NCBI GenBank assembly: GCA_904393835.1
Contig: CAJFNC010000013.1
Coordinates: 1 to 62,509, forward strand
Reading direction: 5' to 3'
DNA from: an uncultured Ruminococcus sp.
GTDB lineage: Bacteria; Bacillota; Clostridia; Oscillospirales; Acutalibacteraceae
DNA length: 62,509 nt
This document shows, in pieces, positions 52,443-62,489 of this stretch (within the stretch, counting starts at the first letter, position 1; every line of letters begins with the position of its first letter). The notes under the pieces are model-generated. The model searched no databases and was not told where the DNA came from. It worked only from the letters and a program-made list of their open reading frames with translations. The translations under genes were made by a program, and so were the position numbers.

Positions 52443-55066
52443 CTTTCAGATACCCCGATACAGAAACAGATGTATTAAAAAATATTGATCTCACTATTGA
52501 ACAAGGCGATTTTATTTGCATATGCGGTCCTTCAGGCTGCGGGAAAAGTACGCTTATGCGCAATCTGAAACCATCAGTCGCTCCTCATGGCATTAAATCA
52601 GGTAAAATATTATTTTTTGGTACTTCGACAGATAAACTTGCTCAACGTGACGAAGCTCAAAAAATAGGCTTTGTATTTCAGTCGCCTGAAAATCAAATTG
52701 TTACAGACAAGGTTTGGCATGAACTCGCTTTCGGACTTGAGAGTCTCGGCTATGACAATTCGACAATACGCAGAAGAGTTGCTGAGACTGCAAGTTTTTT
52801 CGGCATACAGGAGCTTTTCGAAAAAAACGTTACAGAACTTTCAGGCGGGCAAAAACAAATACTTAATTTGGCATCAATAATGGCAATGCAGCCCGAAGTG
52901 ATAATTCTTGATGAGCCTACTAGTCAGCTTGACCCGATTGCGGCTTCTGAATTTATCGGATGTCTTTCAAAAATTAATAGAGAAATCGGCACTACGGTTA
53001 TTATAACAGAGCACCGTTTGGATGAAATAATTCCGATAAGTACAAAGGTTGCCGTAATAGAAAACGGAAGCATAGCGGTTTTTGATACACCCGAAAACGC
53101 ATGTAAAAAATTGCTTAAGCAAAACAGCGATGTGTTTTTATCAATGCCTGCACCAATTAAAATTTGGGCTGCCGTTAAAATGGGAGAAAGTTGTCCCGTT
53201 ACAGTAGCGCAAGGCAGGAATCAACTTTACAATTTTTCTCAATCACATATGCTTAATACTTTGCCGGTCATTAAAGCTGAAAATGTCAACAATAAAAAGG
53301 CAGCGGTTCTACTAAAAGATGTCTGGTTTAGGTACGAAAAAGATTCAAGGGACGTACTTAAAGGGTTAAATTTAACTGCGTTCAGCGGAGAATTTACTGC
53401 CATTTTAGGCGGAAACGGCACAGGCAAGTCCACTGCTATTTCTGTTATCAATGAAATACATAAGCCGTATAGAGGAAAAGTAATTACAAGTTCAAAAAGC
53501 ATTGCAACTTTGCCTCAAAATCCTCAAACACTTTTTGTAAAAAAGACTGTGTATGAGGATTTAAAGGAAGTTTTTGACAGCTCAAAAATTCCAAAGGAAG
53601 ATAAAACACGACGCTTAAAACAAGTTATATCACTTTGTAAATTAAATGATTTACTATCTCGTCACCCATACGATTTATCAGGCGGTGAACAGCAACGTGC
53701 AGCACTTGCAAAAGTTTTACTTTTATCACCCGACATATTGCTGCTCGATGAACCTACTAAGGGAATGGACGCTGATTTTAAAAAAGAATTTGCAAAGATT
53801 ATTAAAAGTCTGACAATCTCGGGCGTATCTGTAATTATGGTGAGCCACGACGTTGAATTTTGTGCAGAATATACCGATAGGTGCATAATGTTTTTTAACG
53901 GGAATGCGGTTACTTCCGCGACACCGAGAGAATTTTTCGCTTGTAACAGTTTTTATGTAACTTCGGCAAACAGAATGTCACGCGGTATAATTGAAAACGC
54001 TATAACCTGCGACGATGTTATATATTCGTGTACAGGAATTAAAAATTATTATCATAAAAAAAACAATTTCAACAGCCTTAACGATTTATATAATTATAAT
54101 GACTTTCCAAAGCGAACAGACATTAAACAGGGAAGTCTAAAAAGTAAATTGCCGCTTTGGAAAAAGCTTCTTGGCAGTTTTTCGCTTGCATTGCTTATAT
54201 TTGGAATAATTTATAACATTTACTGTAATAACTTTGAAGATTCATCATTTTGGAATAATGTTTTTAAATACGCTGTCATTGCAATTCCCGTTATATTGAT
54301 GATTATTTCTTTTGGTCAAAAATCCAAAAAGCCTATTGACGAAATCAGAAATCCATCTGACAAACGAAAAATATCTAAGCGGACAATTACAGCAACCATT
54401 ATGATTTTGCTTGCGATACCTTTGACAATCTTTGTCGGCATAACATATTTGCAAGATCAAAAATATCTTTTTATTTCATTGCTCGTTATGCTTGAATGTA
54501 TGCTGCCGTTCTTTATGATATTTGAGGGCAGGAAGCCGCAAACTCGAGAGTTAGTTGTTATCGCCGTGATGTGTGCTCTTGCAGTTGCAGGACGTTTGGC
54601 TTTTTCCTTTTTACCGCAATTCAAACCGGTAGTTGCTTTAGTAATTATCTCCGGCGTAGCATTCGGCGGAGAAACGGGTTTTATTGTAGGCGCAGTTGCA
54701 ATGCTTGCTTCAAACATAATGTTGGGTCAGGGAACCTGGACCCCGTGGCAAATGTTCGCTGTAGGAGTAATCGGATTTTTAGGCGGAATTTTGTTTAAAA
54801 AAGGTCTGCTCTGCAGAAACAGAGGTGCTCTTTGCACTTTCGGGTTTATTGCAACAATAGTTATTTACGGTGGAATTATGAATTTTTATTCTGCTGTTAC
54901 AGCTCATCAGGCTTTAAACTCTGCAATGCTTTTTACTTTTTATATAACGGGATTCCCGATGGACTTAATCCACGCAATTTCTACTGCTGTATTCCTTTAT
55001 TTCGGCGCGGAACCAATATTTGAAAAAACCGATCGCATAAAAACTAAATACGGCTTAATAAGCTGA
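52415..55066 (+). CDS. Fused ECF ATPase-ATPase-S component protein
   Basis: 883 residues. ATPase 1: Walker A GPSGCGKST (38-46), signature LSGGQKQ (about 141), Walker B VIILDEPTSQLDP. ATPase 2: Walker A GGNGTGKST (about 331), LSGGEQQR (about 420), ILLLDEPTKGMD. A linker with membrane helices (about 590-690) leads to an S-component-like domain (about 705-875: LVVIAVMCALAVAGRLAF, FGGETGFIVGAVAMLASN, GQGTWTPWQMFAVG) resembling CbrT-type vitamin S components. The two ATPases and S component are thus one chain, to pair with the separate T component upstream. The start is GTG with GGGAGGG before it. Substrate is inferred from riboswitch and neighbours to be cobalamin. Confidence 0.88.
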   Translation: MEAFKIENLTFRYPDTETDVLKNIDLTIEQGDFICICGPSGCGKSTLMRNLKPSVAPHGIKSGKILFFGTSTDKLAQRDEAQKIGFVFQSPENQIVTDKVWHELAFGLESLGYDNSTIRRRVAETASFFGIQELFEKNVTELSGGQKQILNLASIMAMQPEVIILDEPTSQLDPIAASEFIGCLSKINREIGTTVIITEHRLDEIIPISTKVAVIENGSIAVFDTPENACKKLLKQNSDVFLSMPAPIKIWAAVKMGESCPVTVAQGRNQLYNFSQSHMLNTLPVIKAENVNNKKAAVLLKDVWFRYEKDSRDVLKGLNLTAFSGEFTAILGGNGTGKSTAISVINEIHKPYRGKVITSSKSIATLPQNPQTLFVKKTVYEDLKEVFDSSKIPKEDKTRRLKQVISLCKLNDLLSRHPYDLSGGEQQRAALAKVLLLSPDILLLDEPTKGMDADFKKEFAKIIKSLTISGVSVIMVSHDVEFCAEYTDRCIMFFNGNAVTSATPREFFACNSFYVTSANRMSRGIIENAITCDDVIYSCTGIKNYYHKKNNFNSLNDLYNYNDFPKRTDIKQGSLKSKLPLWKKLLGSFSLALLIFGIIYNIYCNNFEDSSFWNNVFKYAVIAIPVILMIISFGQKSKKPIDEIRNPSDKRKISKRTITATIMILLAIPLTIFVGITYLQDQKYLFISLLVMLECMLPFFMIFEGRKPQTRELVVIAVMCALAVAGRLAFSFLPQFKPVVALVIISGVAFGGETGFIVGAVAMLASNIMLGQGTWTPWQMFAVGVIGFLGGILFKKGLLCRNRGALCTFGFIATIVIYGGIMNFYSAVTAHQALNSAMLFTFYITGFPMDLIHAISTAVFLYFGAEPIFEKTDRIKTKYGLIS

Positions 55067-55072
55067 ATAATT

Positions 55073-55106
55073 ATTCCCGAGTTTTGCACGCTTCGGGAAT
55101 TTTTAT
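55073..55106 (+). terminator. Terminator of the cobalamin uptake operon
   Basis: ATTCCCGA (55073-55080) pairs with TCGGGAAT (55093-55100), followed by TTTTATATTTT. Confidence 0.9.
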
Positions 55107-55158
55107 ATTTTGAGTTATAAATCAAAGACAAATCAGCATATTTTGTAATGGTGATTTT

Positions 55159-55875
55159 ATGAATGAAAAAAAGATATGCTACATTCTGATATGTGCTATT
55201 ATGTCATTTTGCTTTGTAATACTTATGATTTCATCAGCGGCAAATATTAAACTAAACACAATTTCAAGCAGCATAAGTAAAGAAATTCCATATGTTGTAA
55301 TTGACGCAGGTCACGGCGGAGAAGACGGAGGCGCAATTATTAACGACAAAATCAGCGAAAAAAATATAAATCTTGATATTGCAAATAAAACAGCTGATTT
55401 AACAACATTTCTCGGTTTTAAAACTACCAAAACCCGCAGTACTGATACAGCTTTATCTTCTCAAGAAAGCACAATCCGTCAAAGAAAAGTCAGCGATATG
55501 AAAAAGCGACTCGAAATATATAATTCAGACAGCAAAAATATAGTTATAAGCATACACCAAAACAAATTTTCGCAGGAAAAATATAAAGGCACACAAATTT
55601 TTTATTCTAAAAATAACGCCCAAAGTCAATATCTGGCCGAAAAAATAAAATTTTCCGTAAAAGGATTACTGCAACCCGATAACACAAGAGAAATCAAGCA
55701 GGCAGGTAATGATATTTATCTTTTAAAAAATACAACTCAACCGGCTGTTATTGTTGAATGTGGTTTTATTTCCAACAAAGAAGAATGTCAAAAACTGATT
55801 GACGACGTTTATCAAAAGCAAATGGCGTTTGCAATAACCTGTGGTTTATTAAATTATTGTAATACCGAAAATTAA
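55159..55875 (+). CDS. cwlD: N-acetylmuramoyl-L-alanine amidase, CwlD-like
   Basis: 238 residues. An N-terminal membrane helix (about 7-27) precedes a zinc amidase_3 domain. The zinc ligands are in VIDAGHGGEDGGA (His), the Glu after ISEKNI, and ISIHQNKF (His). The catalytic Glu is in VIVECGFISNKEE. It cuts the bond between MurNAc and the stem peptide. Length and lone N-terminal helix match CwlD, which makes muramic-lactam in spore cortex, implying a sporulation ability. Housekeeping amidases share the domain, so the symbol is tentative. Confidence 0.8.
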   Translation: MNEKKICYILICAIMSFCFVILMISSAANIKLNTISSSISKEIPYVVIDAGHGGEDGGAIINDKISEKNINLDIANKTADLTTFLGFKTTKTRSTDTALSSQESTIRQRKVSDMKKRLEIYNSDSKNIVISIHQNKFSQEKYKGTQIFYSKNNAQSQYLAEKIKFSVKGLLQPDNTREIKQAGNDIYLLKNTTQPAVIVECGFISNKEECQKLIDDVYQKQMAFAITCGLLNYCNTEN

Positions 55876-55941
55876 ATTTGATTAATAAAGCATAATCGGC
55901 TATAATTATATTATCATTTTACTAATTAAAGGATGTTTAAT

Positions 55942-57312
55942 ATGGCTTCAAAAATCAAAAGTGTTTACATATGTTCGGAATGTGGATACGAATCCCCTAA
56001 ATGGTACGGAAAATGCCCTTCCTGCGGTGAATGGAACACAATGAATGAAGAAATTAAAGACACTTCCAAAGCCGCGCAAACAGCTACAAAAAGGTCAATT
56101 TCAAAATCATACGTAACGCCTTACACAATTAATGAAATTTCAACAGAAGACGAACACCGATACGATACGGGCAGCAAAGAACTTAACCGTGTTTTGGGAG
56201 GAGGAATAGTAAAAGGCAGCCTTATTTTGCTCGGAGGCGACCCGGGAATCGGTAAATCAACCGTGCTTTTGCAAATTTGTCAGTATATGGGAAATACTTT
56301 AAAAATTCTTTATGTTTCGGGTGAAGAATCAAGCCGTCAGCTTAAACTACGCGCAATACGTCTTGGCGTTGATTCCCAAAATCTTTATGTTTTGCCGCAA
56401 ACAGACGTTGAAATTATTTGCGAGCAAATCAAAACCATGCGTCCCGATCTTGTTATGATTGACTCAATTCAGACAATGAACCTGACCGAGTTAAGCTCAT
56501 CTCCGGGAAGCATCACCCAAGTAAGAGAATGTACAAATTATCTGATGAGAACAGCCAAAAGTCTTGAAATTCCAATGTTTATAGTAGGTCATGTAAATAA
56601 AGAGGGCTCAATAGCAGGCCCCAAGGTACTCGAACATATTGTTGATACTGTTCTGCATTTTGAAGGCGACAAGCAGCTCAGTTTCAGAATATTGCGTGCA
56701 GTCAAAAACCGTTTCGGCTCAACAAATGAAATAGGTGTATTCGAAATGACCGACAAAGGTCTGAGAGAAGTAGAAAACCCATCTGAAATGTTGATTTCAG
56801 GACGACCACAAAATGTATCGGGAAGCTGTGTAACATGTACAATTGAAGGGTCACGTCCTATTCTTGCCGAAACTCAGGGACTTGCTACCCAAAGCGGTTA
56901 CGGCAATCCGCGCAGAATGTCAACGGGTTTTGATTATAACAGGCTATCGATGCTGCTTGCCGTGCTCGAAAAACGTGCGGGTTATTATTTTTCAAATTGT
57001 GACGCATATATCAACATAGTAGGCGGTTTAAGAATAGATGAACCTGCAATTGATTTGGCTGTTGCCATAGCTCTTATCAGCAGTCTTAAAGACACTCCGA
57101 TAGATGAAAAATGTGTTGTATTCGGTGAAATAGGTCTTGCAGGTGAAATCCGAGGTATTTCACAGGCTCAAATGAGAATCAATGAAGCGGTAAGACTCGG
57201 ATTTAAACGCATTATTCTGCCGTACAATAACCTTAAAGGCGTTCATTGCAATGACGCCGAGCTTATCGGCGTAAAAAACATCAGGCAGGCATTTGAGGCT
57301 GCAAGCGTATGA
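55942..57312 (+). CDS. radA: DNA repair protein RadA
   Basis: 456 residues. The N-terminal C4 zinc finger is CSECGYESPKWYGKCPSCGEW with Walker A GGDPGIGKST near residue 96. The RadA-specific KNRFG motif follows with a C-terminal Lon-like domain (LDLAVAIAL-type: AIDLAVAIALISS). It branch-migrates recombination intermediates. ATG 55942 fits the AAAGGATG site. An ATG at 55933 overlaps it. It overlaps the next gene by 4 bp. Confidence 0.95.
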   Translation: MASKIKSVYICSECGYESPKWYGKCPSCGEWNTMNEEIKDTSKAAQTATKRSISKSYVTPYTINEISTEDEHRYDTGSKELNRVLGGGIVKGSLILLGGDPGIGKSTVLLQICQYMGNTLKILYVSGEESSRQLKLRAIRLGVDSQNLYVLPQTDVEIICEQIKTMRPDLVMIDSIQTMNLTELSSSPGSITQVRECTNYLMRTAKSLEIPMFIVGHVNKEGSIAGPKVLEHIVDTVLHFEGDKQLSFRILRAVKNRFGSTNEIGVFEMTDKGLREVENPSEMLISGRPQNVSGSCVTCTIEGSRPILAETQGLATQSGYGNPRRMSTGFDYNRLSMLLAVLEKRAGYYFSNCDAYINIVGGLRIDEPAIDLAVAIALISSLKDTPIDEKCVVFGEIGLAGEIRGISQAQMRINEAVRLGFKRIILPYNNLKGVHCNDAELIGVKNIRQAFEAASV

Positions 57313-58004
57313 GTAAAATTGTAGTTTCGGATGAATATGAACAACTTGTTTACGAAATGAAAAATTACGGGCTGGATGTATTAACAAGCGACACAGTAAA
57401 AGCGTTTCATAAGCCCGAGCAAAAACACGCTGACATGCAGATTTTACCTATATGCGACAGAATTTTTATTTTGCAGGAATGTATCAATTTAAGCAAAAAA
57501 CTGTCAAATAAAAACCTGTATTTTTGTAATCAAAAAGCAGACAAGTTGTATCCCTATAACATACTTTTAAATTGCCTGTATTTTGGCGGAAAATTATACG
57601 GTAAAATTAATTATATCGACTCCGCCGTTATTGAGTATTGTAAAATGCAGGGAATTGAGCTTATTAATGTAAACCAGGGATATACAAGATGTTCAACACT
57701 TGCAGTATCCGAAAACTCTGCCATAACAGCCGACACATCAATTGCAAAAGCATTGAGACACAACGGGACAGATGTTCTTCAAATTTCGCCGGGTAATATT
57801 GTACTTAAAGGGTTTGATTACGGATTTATCGGAGGTTGTTCGGGATATATAGGCAATGACACAATTGCATTTTTCGGAAATATACAGGCTCACCCGGATT
57901 ATTATTCTATCAAAGATTTTATATTAAACCATAATAAACAGATTCATGTATTTTGCAAAGATTTATCCTTGACCGATATTGGAGGAATCGTATTAATAGA
58001 TTAA
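57309..58004 (+). CDS. DUF6873-like (GME-fold) protein of unknown function
   Basis: 231 residues with no membrane segments or signal peptide. The sequence has repeated strand-helix pattern and motifs GYTRCSTLAVSENSAITADTS, shown here as GYTRCSTLAV, and GFIGGCSGYIGND, FGNIQAHPD. These resemble the DUF6873 group thought to share the guanidino-group-modifying enzyme (propeller) fold. No catalytic assignment is possible. It is coupled to radA by an ATGA overlap and lies 14 bp before sbcD. Confidence 0.65.
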   Translation: MSKIVVSDEYEQLVYEMKNYGLDVLTSDTVKAFHKPEQKHADMQILPICDRIFILQECINLSKKLSNKNLYFCNQKADKLYPYNILLNCLYFGGKLYGKINYIDSAVIEYCKMQGIELINVNQGYTRCSTLAVSENSAITADTSIAKALRHNGTDVLQISPGNIVLKGFDYGFIGGCSGYIGNDTIAFFGNIQAHPDYYSIKDFILNHNKQIHVFCKDLSLTDIGGIVLID

Positions 58005-58018
58005 GGTAAGGTGCGCAT

Positions 58019-59170
58019 ATGAAATTTTTTCACTTATCGGATTTACACATTGGTCTAAAACTTTTGAATAAAGATTTAAAAGACGACCAGTTATATATAT
58101 TCAATCAAATAACCGAGACCGCAAAAAGAGAACAACCGCAAGCCATACTGATTGCGGGCGATATTTATGATAAAGCAATTCCGTCTGCCGAAGCGGTTGA
58201 GACATTTGACACATTTGTAACTGAACTTGTAAATGCAGTTCCTCAATGCACTGTTATGATAATAAGCGGAAACCATGACAGCGCTCAACGTGTAAACTGT
58301 TTCAGAAAAGTGTTGTCAAAACAAAACGTATACATGATAGGTATGCCGCCTCAAAGTGAAAATGAGTATATTCAAAAGGTGACTTTACAGGATGAATACG
58401 GAAATGTCAATTTCTATCTTTTGCCTTTTGTAAAACCGTCGATGGTAAGATTGATTTTAGGCACAGACAAAGACGGCAATAACTATTCATATAATGACAC
58501 AATACATAAGTTAATTGAGCGTGAAAATATTGATTTCTCGGAAAGAAATGTACTTGTAAGTCATCAGTTTTACTTGCCTATCGGAAAAACTGCCGATGAA
58601 ATTGAGCGAATGGATTCTGAGATACGCACAGTAGGAAATATTGACGAAGTTAAATCCGATGTTCTCAATGTATTCGACTACGCCGCCTTGGGACACATTC
58701 ATAAGCCGATGACAGTTGGAAACGAGGCATACAGATATTGCGGTACTCCGCTTGCATGCTCAGTCAGTGAAGCAAATCAACAAAAAGGAATAGTTGTTGT
58801 TAATATCAAAGATAAAAATCAAAAATCAGAAATTGACACCATTCCGCTAAAGCCCAAAAGAGAAATTAAAGTTATCAAGGGCTTACTTGAAGATATTTTG
58901 AAACGGACTTGCGATGATTATGTTTCTGTTGTCATTACTGACAAAACAGATATAAACTTTATTGATATGCATGAAAGGCTGCATATTGCATTTCCTAACT
59001 TGCTCCAAATAAGCAGAGAGAATACCCGTAAAACAGAGTATAACAGAAGTGCCCCTGCTCATAAAAAATTAAATCCTTTTGAACTCTGCTGCTCTTTTTT
59101 AAATGATATGAGCGAAGAAGAACAAGCTCTTTTAAAAGATGTCATAAACACTGTTAAGGGGGTGAACTGA
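58019..59170 (+). CDS. sbcD: Exonuclease SbcD
   Basis: 383-residue Mre11-like nuclease, partner of SbcC in trimming DNA hairpins and protein-blocked ends. The metallophosphoesterase motifs are in order: HLSDLHIG (residues 5-12), AGDIYDKA, SGNHDSAQ, and LVSHQF, GHIHKP. The C-terminal part (about 275-383) is the SbcC-binding cap. Its stop directly abuts the sbcC start. Confidence 0.95.
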   Translation: MKFFHLSDLHIGLKLLNKDLKDDQLYIFNQITETAKREQPQAILIAGDIYDKAIPSAEAVETFDTFVTELVNAVPQCTVMIISGNHDSAQRVNCFRKVLSKQNVYMIGMPPQSENEYIQKVTLQDEYGNVNFYLLPFVKPSMVRLILGTDKDGNNYSYNDTIHKLIERENIDFSERNVLVSHQFYLPIGKTADEIERMDSEIRTVGNIDEVKSDVLNVFDYAALGHIHKPMTVGNEAYRYCGTPLACSVSEANQQKGIVVVNIKDKNQKSEIDTIPLKPKREIKVIKGLLEDILKRTCDDYVSVVITDKTDINFIDMHERLHIAFPNLLQISRENTRKTEYNRSAPAHKKLNPFELCCSFLNDMSEEEQALLKDVINTVKGVN

Positions 59171-62100
59171 TTGAAACCGATAAAACTTGAAATGCAGGCT
59201 TTTGGGTCTTACGGCGGCAAAACAACTATTGATTTTGAAAAATTGAACCAAAACCTGTTTTTAATTACCGGTGATACCGGTTCGGGTAAATCAACCATAT
59301 TTGATGCGATTGTATTTGCACTTTACGGTGTAGCAAGTACCGAGAATGACAACGCAAAGAAAGGAAAAATGTTTTTCAGTCAGTTTGCCATAGATGGCGC
59401 ACAACCGTACGTTGAATTGACTTTTACCAACGGAAACCGTGATGATATCTACACAGTCAGAAGAACACCTGAATATTTTAGAAAGTCAAAAAGAAAAACT
59501 AAAAATAATCCCGACGGATTAATTCTCGAATCTTCCAAGCTGACCTTTACTATGCCTGACGGAAGAGAGTATCCTCAGAAAGAAGCCAACAAGAAAATTG
59601 AAGAAATTGTCGGGTTAAACAAAAAGCAGTTTATGCAGGTTGCTATGATTGCTCAGGGCGAGTTTATGAACACCATCAGAGCTAAATCAAAAGAAAAAAC
59701 AGAAATTTTCCGCAAGCTGTTTAATACCGAAATTTACAGAAAAATAATTGATGAACTAAAGGCGAGGGCTGACTCAGGAAAATCGGAGGTTGATGAAATT
59801 AAAACACAATGTAAATACATTGTAATAAATGCCCAAATTCCTGAGGAAAACGAAAATTTACTCAACATCAAACGTTACATTCAAGACGGCAATCTCAGCG
59901 TTGTAAATGATTTTCTAAACGGAATGAATAATCTCTGCAACAGCGAAAAGGCATTTATTGATTCAAAATTGGCTGAATCTGCTAACCTTGAAGCAAAGCT
60001 TAAAAATGCCAATAAACGGCTTACTCTTGCCGGCAGTATTTCCGAATCATTTAAAAATCTGGAACAAGCACAGCAAACGTTGGAGGAATGTGCTCATCAG
60101 GAAGATGAAATCAAAAAACTAAAGCAACTTTTAGCAGATATAAATAATTCCTATGAAATCAATAATAAATTTAAAATCAGAGATATAGTCAGCAACAATC
60201 TGAATAAAGCGAAATATGAGTCGGCAAAAATAAATGAACTTTTACCAAAATTAAAACAAAACGCTGAGGAATGTCAATCAAAATATAATTCCATTTTGGA
60301 ATTATCTGAAAAATCAAATAATGAATTTTCTCAATTGCAGGAAAAAGCAAATGAAGCGTTAAAAAAATTTGACAATATTGATGAACTGTCAAAAACAATT
60401 GAATATTCAAAAAATAAATTAGAAGAAAATAAAATATTATCAGAAAAAATTGAGCAGGAAATTAATGATTATAAAAATCGGGTCGAAAAAGCCAAAACAG
60501 AAACCGAAAAATTTGCAGATATTTCCGCACAGATTGCAGATTGCAAAAACTCCATTGAAAAACTTAATGCAATAAAAAACGATTTATCAGATATTGATAT
60601 TTCTGTTTCGGAAATAAATTCCACTCAGTCGTCTTTAAATAATTCACAGCAGGAATATTCAAATGCATGCGAATTGTTTGAAAGAGGGAATAAATTATAT
60701 GAGCAAAAACGCAGAATATTCCTTGATTCCCAAGCTGGGCTGCTCGCAAAAGAACTCAAAGACGGAGCTCCGTGTCCTGTTTGCGGCTCGTTGGAACATC
60801 CGTCTCCGTGTGTAATTGATTTTTCTGTTGACATAACACGTGAATCACTGGAAACTCTGCAAAACAAAGTCGATGAATTAAGAAAAATTCAAACTGAAAA
60901 ATCAAATCATGCCAATATTTTCAGCAACAGACTTGAAGAACAAAAGAAGAATCTTAATAAATTAAAAGCCAAGCTCATTAATACGGTTCGGCAGATTATA
61001 CCTGTCATTGATGAAAACACACAAATTGACGTGATAAAAAGTGCTGTTGAAAATGAAAAAATTCAACAGCAAAATCGACTGCAAGAGTTGAATTCTACTG
61101 CTGCCAGAATATCTCAGCTAAAGAAATTTTTAGCGCAATCCGAAACTACTCTTGAAGCAATGAATTTAAAATACAGGAAGCTTGAAGAAAACGGAAACAA
61201 AATCAAAACAGAAATTTTATCAACGGCAAAGTTGCTTGAAAGTGAACAAAATAGCCTGAGTTATAATTCTAAAGAAGAATTATACAAGATTTTACGGGAT
61301 AAAAGTGACGAATCTAAGAATATAAAGCTCAAACTCAACGAGTCTTTTTCAGCTTTGGAAACGGCAAAAAATAATTTGCAAAAAAATACTGCGCTTCTCA
61401 CCAAATACAATGACGATATTCCAAACCTGAGCACTGATTTTATCAAAGCTGATTCAGATTATAAAAAGCTTATTTCCAAGTATAATTTGTCTGAAACTCA
61501 GTGGAAATCTCATGTTGATGAATACAACAAAGATAATCTATCGGCAATAAACGATAAAATAGATGAATATAATAATAAAAAAGCTGCAGCCACAGCACTA
61601 AAAGAAATTTCTCAGGCTGCGGTTGAGGGCAAAGAATATACTGACATTGAGGCTTTAAAAAATAAAGTTAAAGATTTTGAAAATCAGATCAAAACGCTGA
61701 ATGATGTAATTGAACAGCACAAAGAAATTTTTAAAACCAATAATGACATATACAACAGACTAAAGTCACAAACTGCAAATCAGCAGCAAATACTTGACAA
61801 ATTTGCAACGGCTGACAGAATGTACCGACTTTTTTCCGGAAAAGAAACAGGCAGCCGAATGGATATAGAAACGTTTGCTCAGCGTTATTATATGCAGCAA
61901 ATTTTGCTTTCGGCAAATAAACGCTTTTATGAGATGTCGGCAGGTCAATATGAACTCCAAATGCTCGATGCGGATAAAGCAGGAGAAGGGGCAAACAAGG
62001 GACTTGATTTAATGGTATATTCATTTGTCACCGGTAAAAAAAGAGAAATTACAACTTTGTCCGGCGGCGAATCATTTATGGCGGCTCTTTCGCTGGCTTT

Positions 62101-62350
62101 AGGTATGTCGGATCAAATTCAGTCAAATTCTGCTTCCGTTAATCTTGATATTATGTTAATTGACGAAGGCTTCGGAACACTCGATGAGCGCTCTCGCAAT
62201 CAGGCGGTCAAAGTTCTAAAGAATATGGCAGAAGGTTCTAAGTTGATTGGAATTATTTCTCACGTAAGCGAACTAAAAAATGAAATAGACAATCAACTTA
62301 TAGTTACCAAAGATGACACAGGCAGCCATATAAAATGGCAGATAAGTTAA
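59171..62350 (+). CDS. sbcC: Exonuclease subunit SbcC
   Basis: 1059-residue Rad50-like SMC ATPase. Walker A GDTGSGKST is near residue 35 and the Q-loop QVAMIAQGEF near 157. Two long coiled coils (about 200-500 and 580-890) flank the zinc hook CPVCG (near 535). The C-terminal half-site carries the signature LSGGESFMAALSLALG and Walker B DIMLIDEGFGTLD. The start is a TTG abutting the sbcD stop, with GGGGGTG just before. Complete at both ends. Confidence 0.95.
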   Translation: MKPIKLEMQAFGSYGGKTTIDFEKLNQNLFLITGDTGSGKSTIFDAIVFALYGVASTENDNAKKGKMFFSQFAIDGAQPYVELTFTNGNRDDIYTVRRTPEYFRKSKRKTKNNPDGLILESSKLTFTMPDGREYPQKEANKKIEEIVGLNKKQFMQVAMIAQGEFMNTIRAKSKEKTEIFRKLFNTEIYRKIIDELKARADSGKSEVDEIKTQCKYIVINAQIPEENENLLNIKRYIQDGNLSVVNDFLNGMNNLCNSEKAFIDSKLAESANLEAKLKNANKRLTLAGSISESFKNLEQAQQTLEECAHQEDEIKKLKQLLADINNSYEINNKFKIRDIVSNNLNKAKYESAKINELLPKLKQNAEECQSKYNSILELSEKSNNEFSQLQEKANEALKKFDNIDELSKTIEYSKNKLEENKILSEKIEQEINDYKNRVEKAKTETEKFADISAQIADCKNSIEKLNAIKNDLSDIDISVSEINSTQSSLNNSQQEYSNACELFERGNKLYEQKRRIFLDSQAGLLAKELKDGAPCPVCGSLEHPSPCVIDFSVDITRESLETLQNKVDELRKIQTEKSNHANIFSNRLEEQKKNLNKLKAKLINTVRQIIPVIDENTQIDVIKSAVENEKIQQQNRLQELNSTAARISQLKKFLAQSETTLEAMNLKYRKLEENGNKIKTEILSTAKLLESEQNSLSYNSKEELYKILRDKSDESKNIKLKLNESFSALETAKNNLQKNTALLTKYNDDIPNLSTDFIKADSDYKKLISKYNLSETQWKSHVDEYNKDNLSAINDKIDEYNNKKAAATALKEISQAAVEGKEYTDIEALKNKVKDFENQIKTLNDVIEQHKEIFKTNNDIYNRLKSQTANQQQILDKFATADRMYRLFSGKETGSRMDIETFAQRYYMQQILLSANKRFYEMSAGQYELQMLDADKAGEGANKGLDLMVYSFVTGKKREITTLSGGESFMAALSLALGMSDQIQSNSASVNLDIMLIDEGFGTLDERSRNQAVKVLKNMAEGSKLIGIISHVSELKNEIDNQLIVTKDDTGSHIKWQIS

Positions 62351-62352
62351 AA

Positions 62353-62390
62353 GCCGATGCAGCATGACAAACTGCATCGGCATATTTTTA
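62353..62390 (+). terminator. Terminator of radA-sbcDC run
   Basis: GCCGATGCAG (62353-62362) pairs perfectly with CTGCATCGGC (62372-62381), followed by ATATTTTTA. Confidence 0.93.
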
Positions 62391-62489
62391 ATTATTATTT
62401 ACACCCTAATATTTATATTATAACACAATAAAAACAAAGAGTAAATAAGTTTTAGAAAAATAAAAATATATTTATTTTTGCTAATATTA

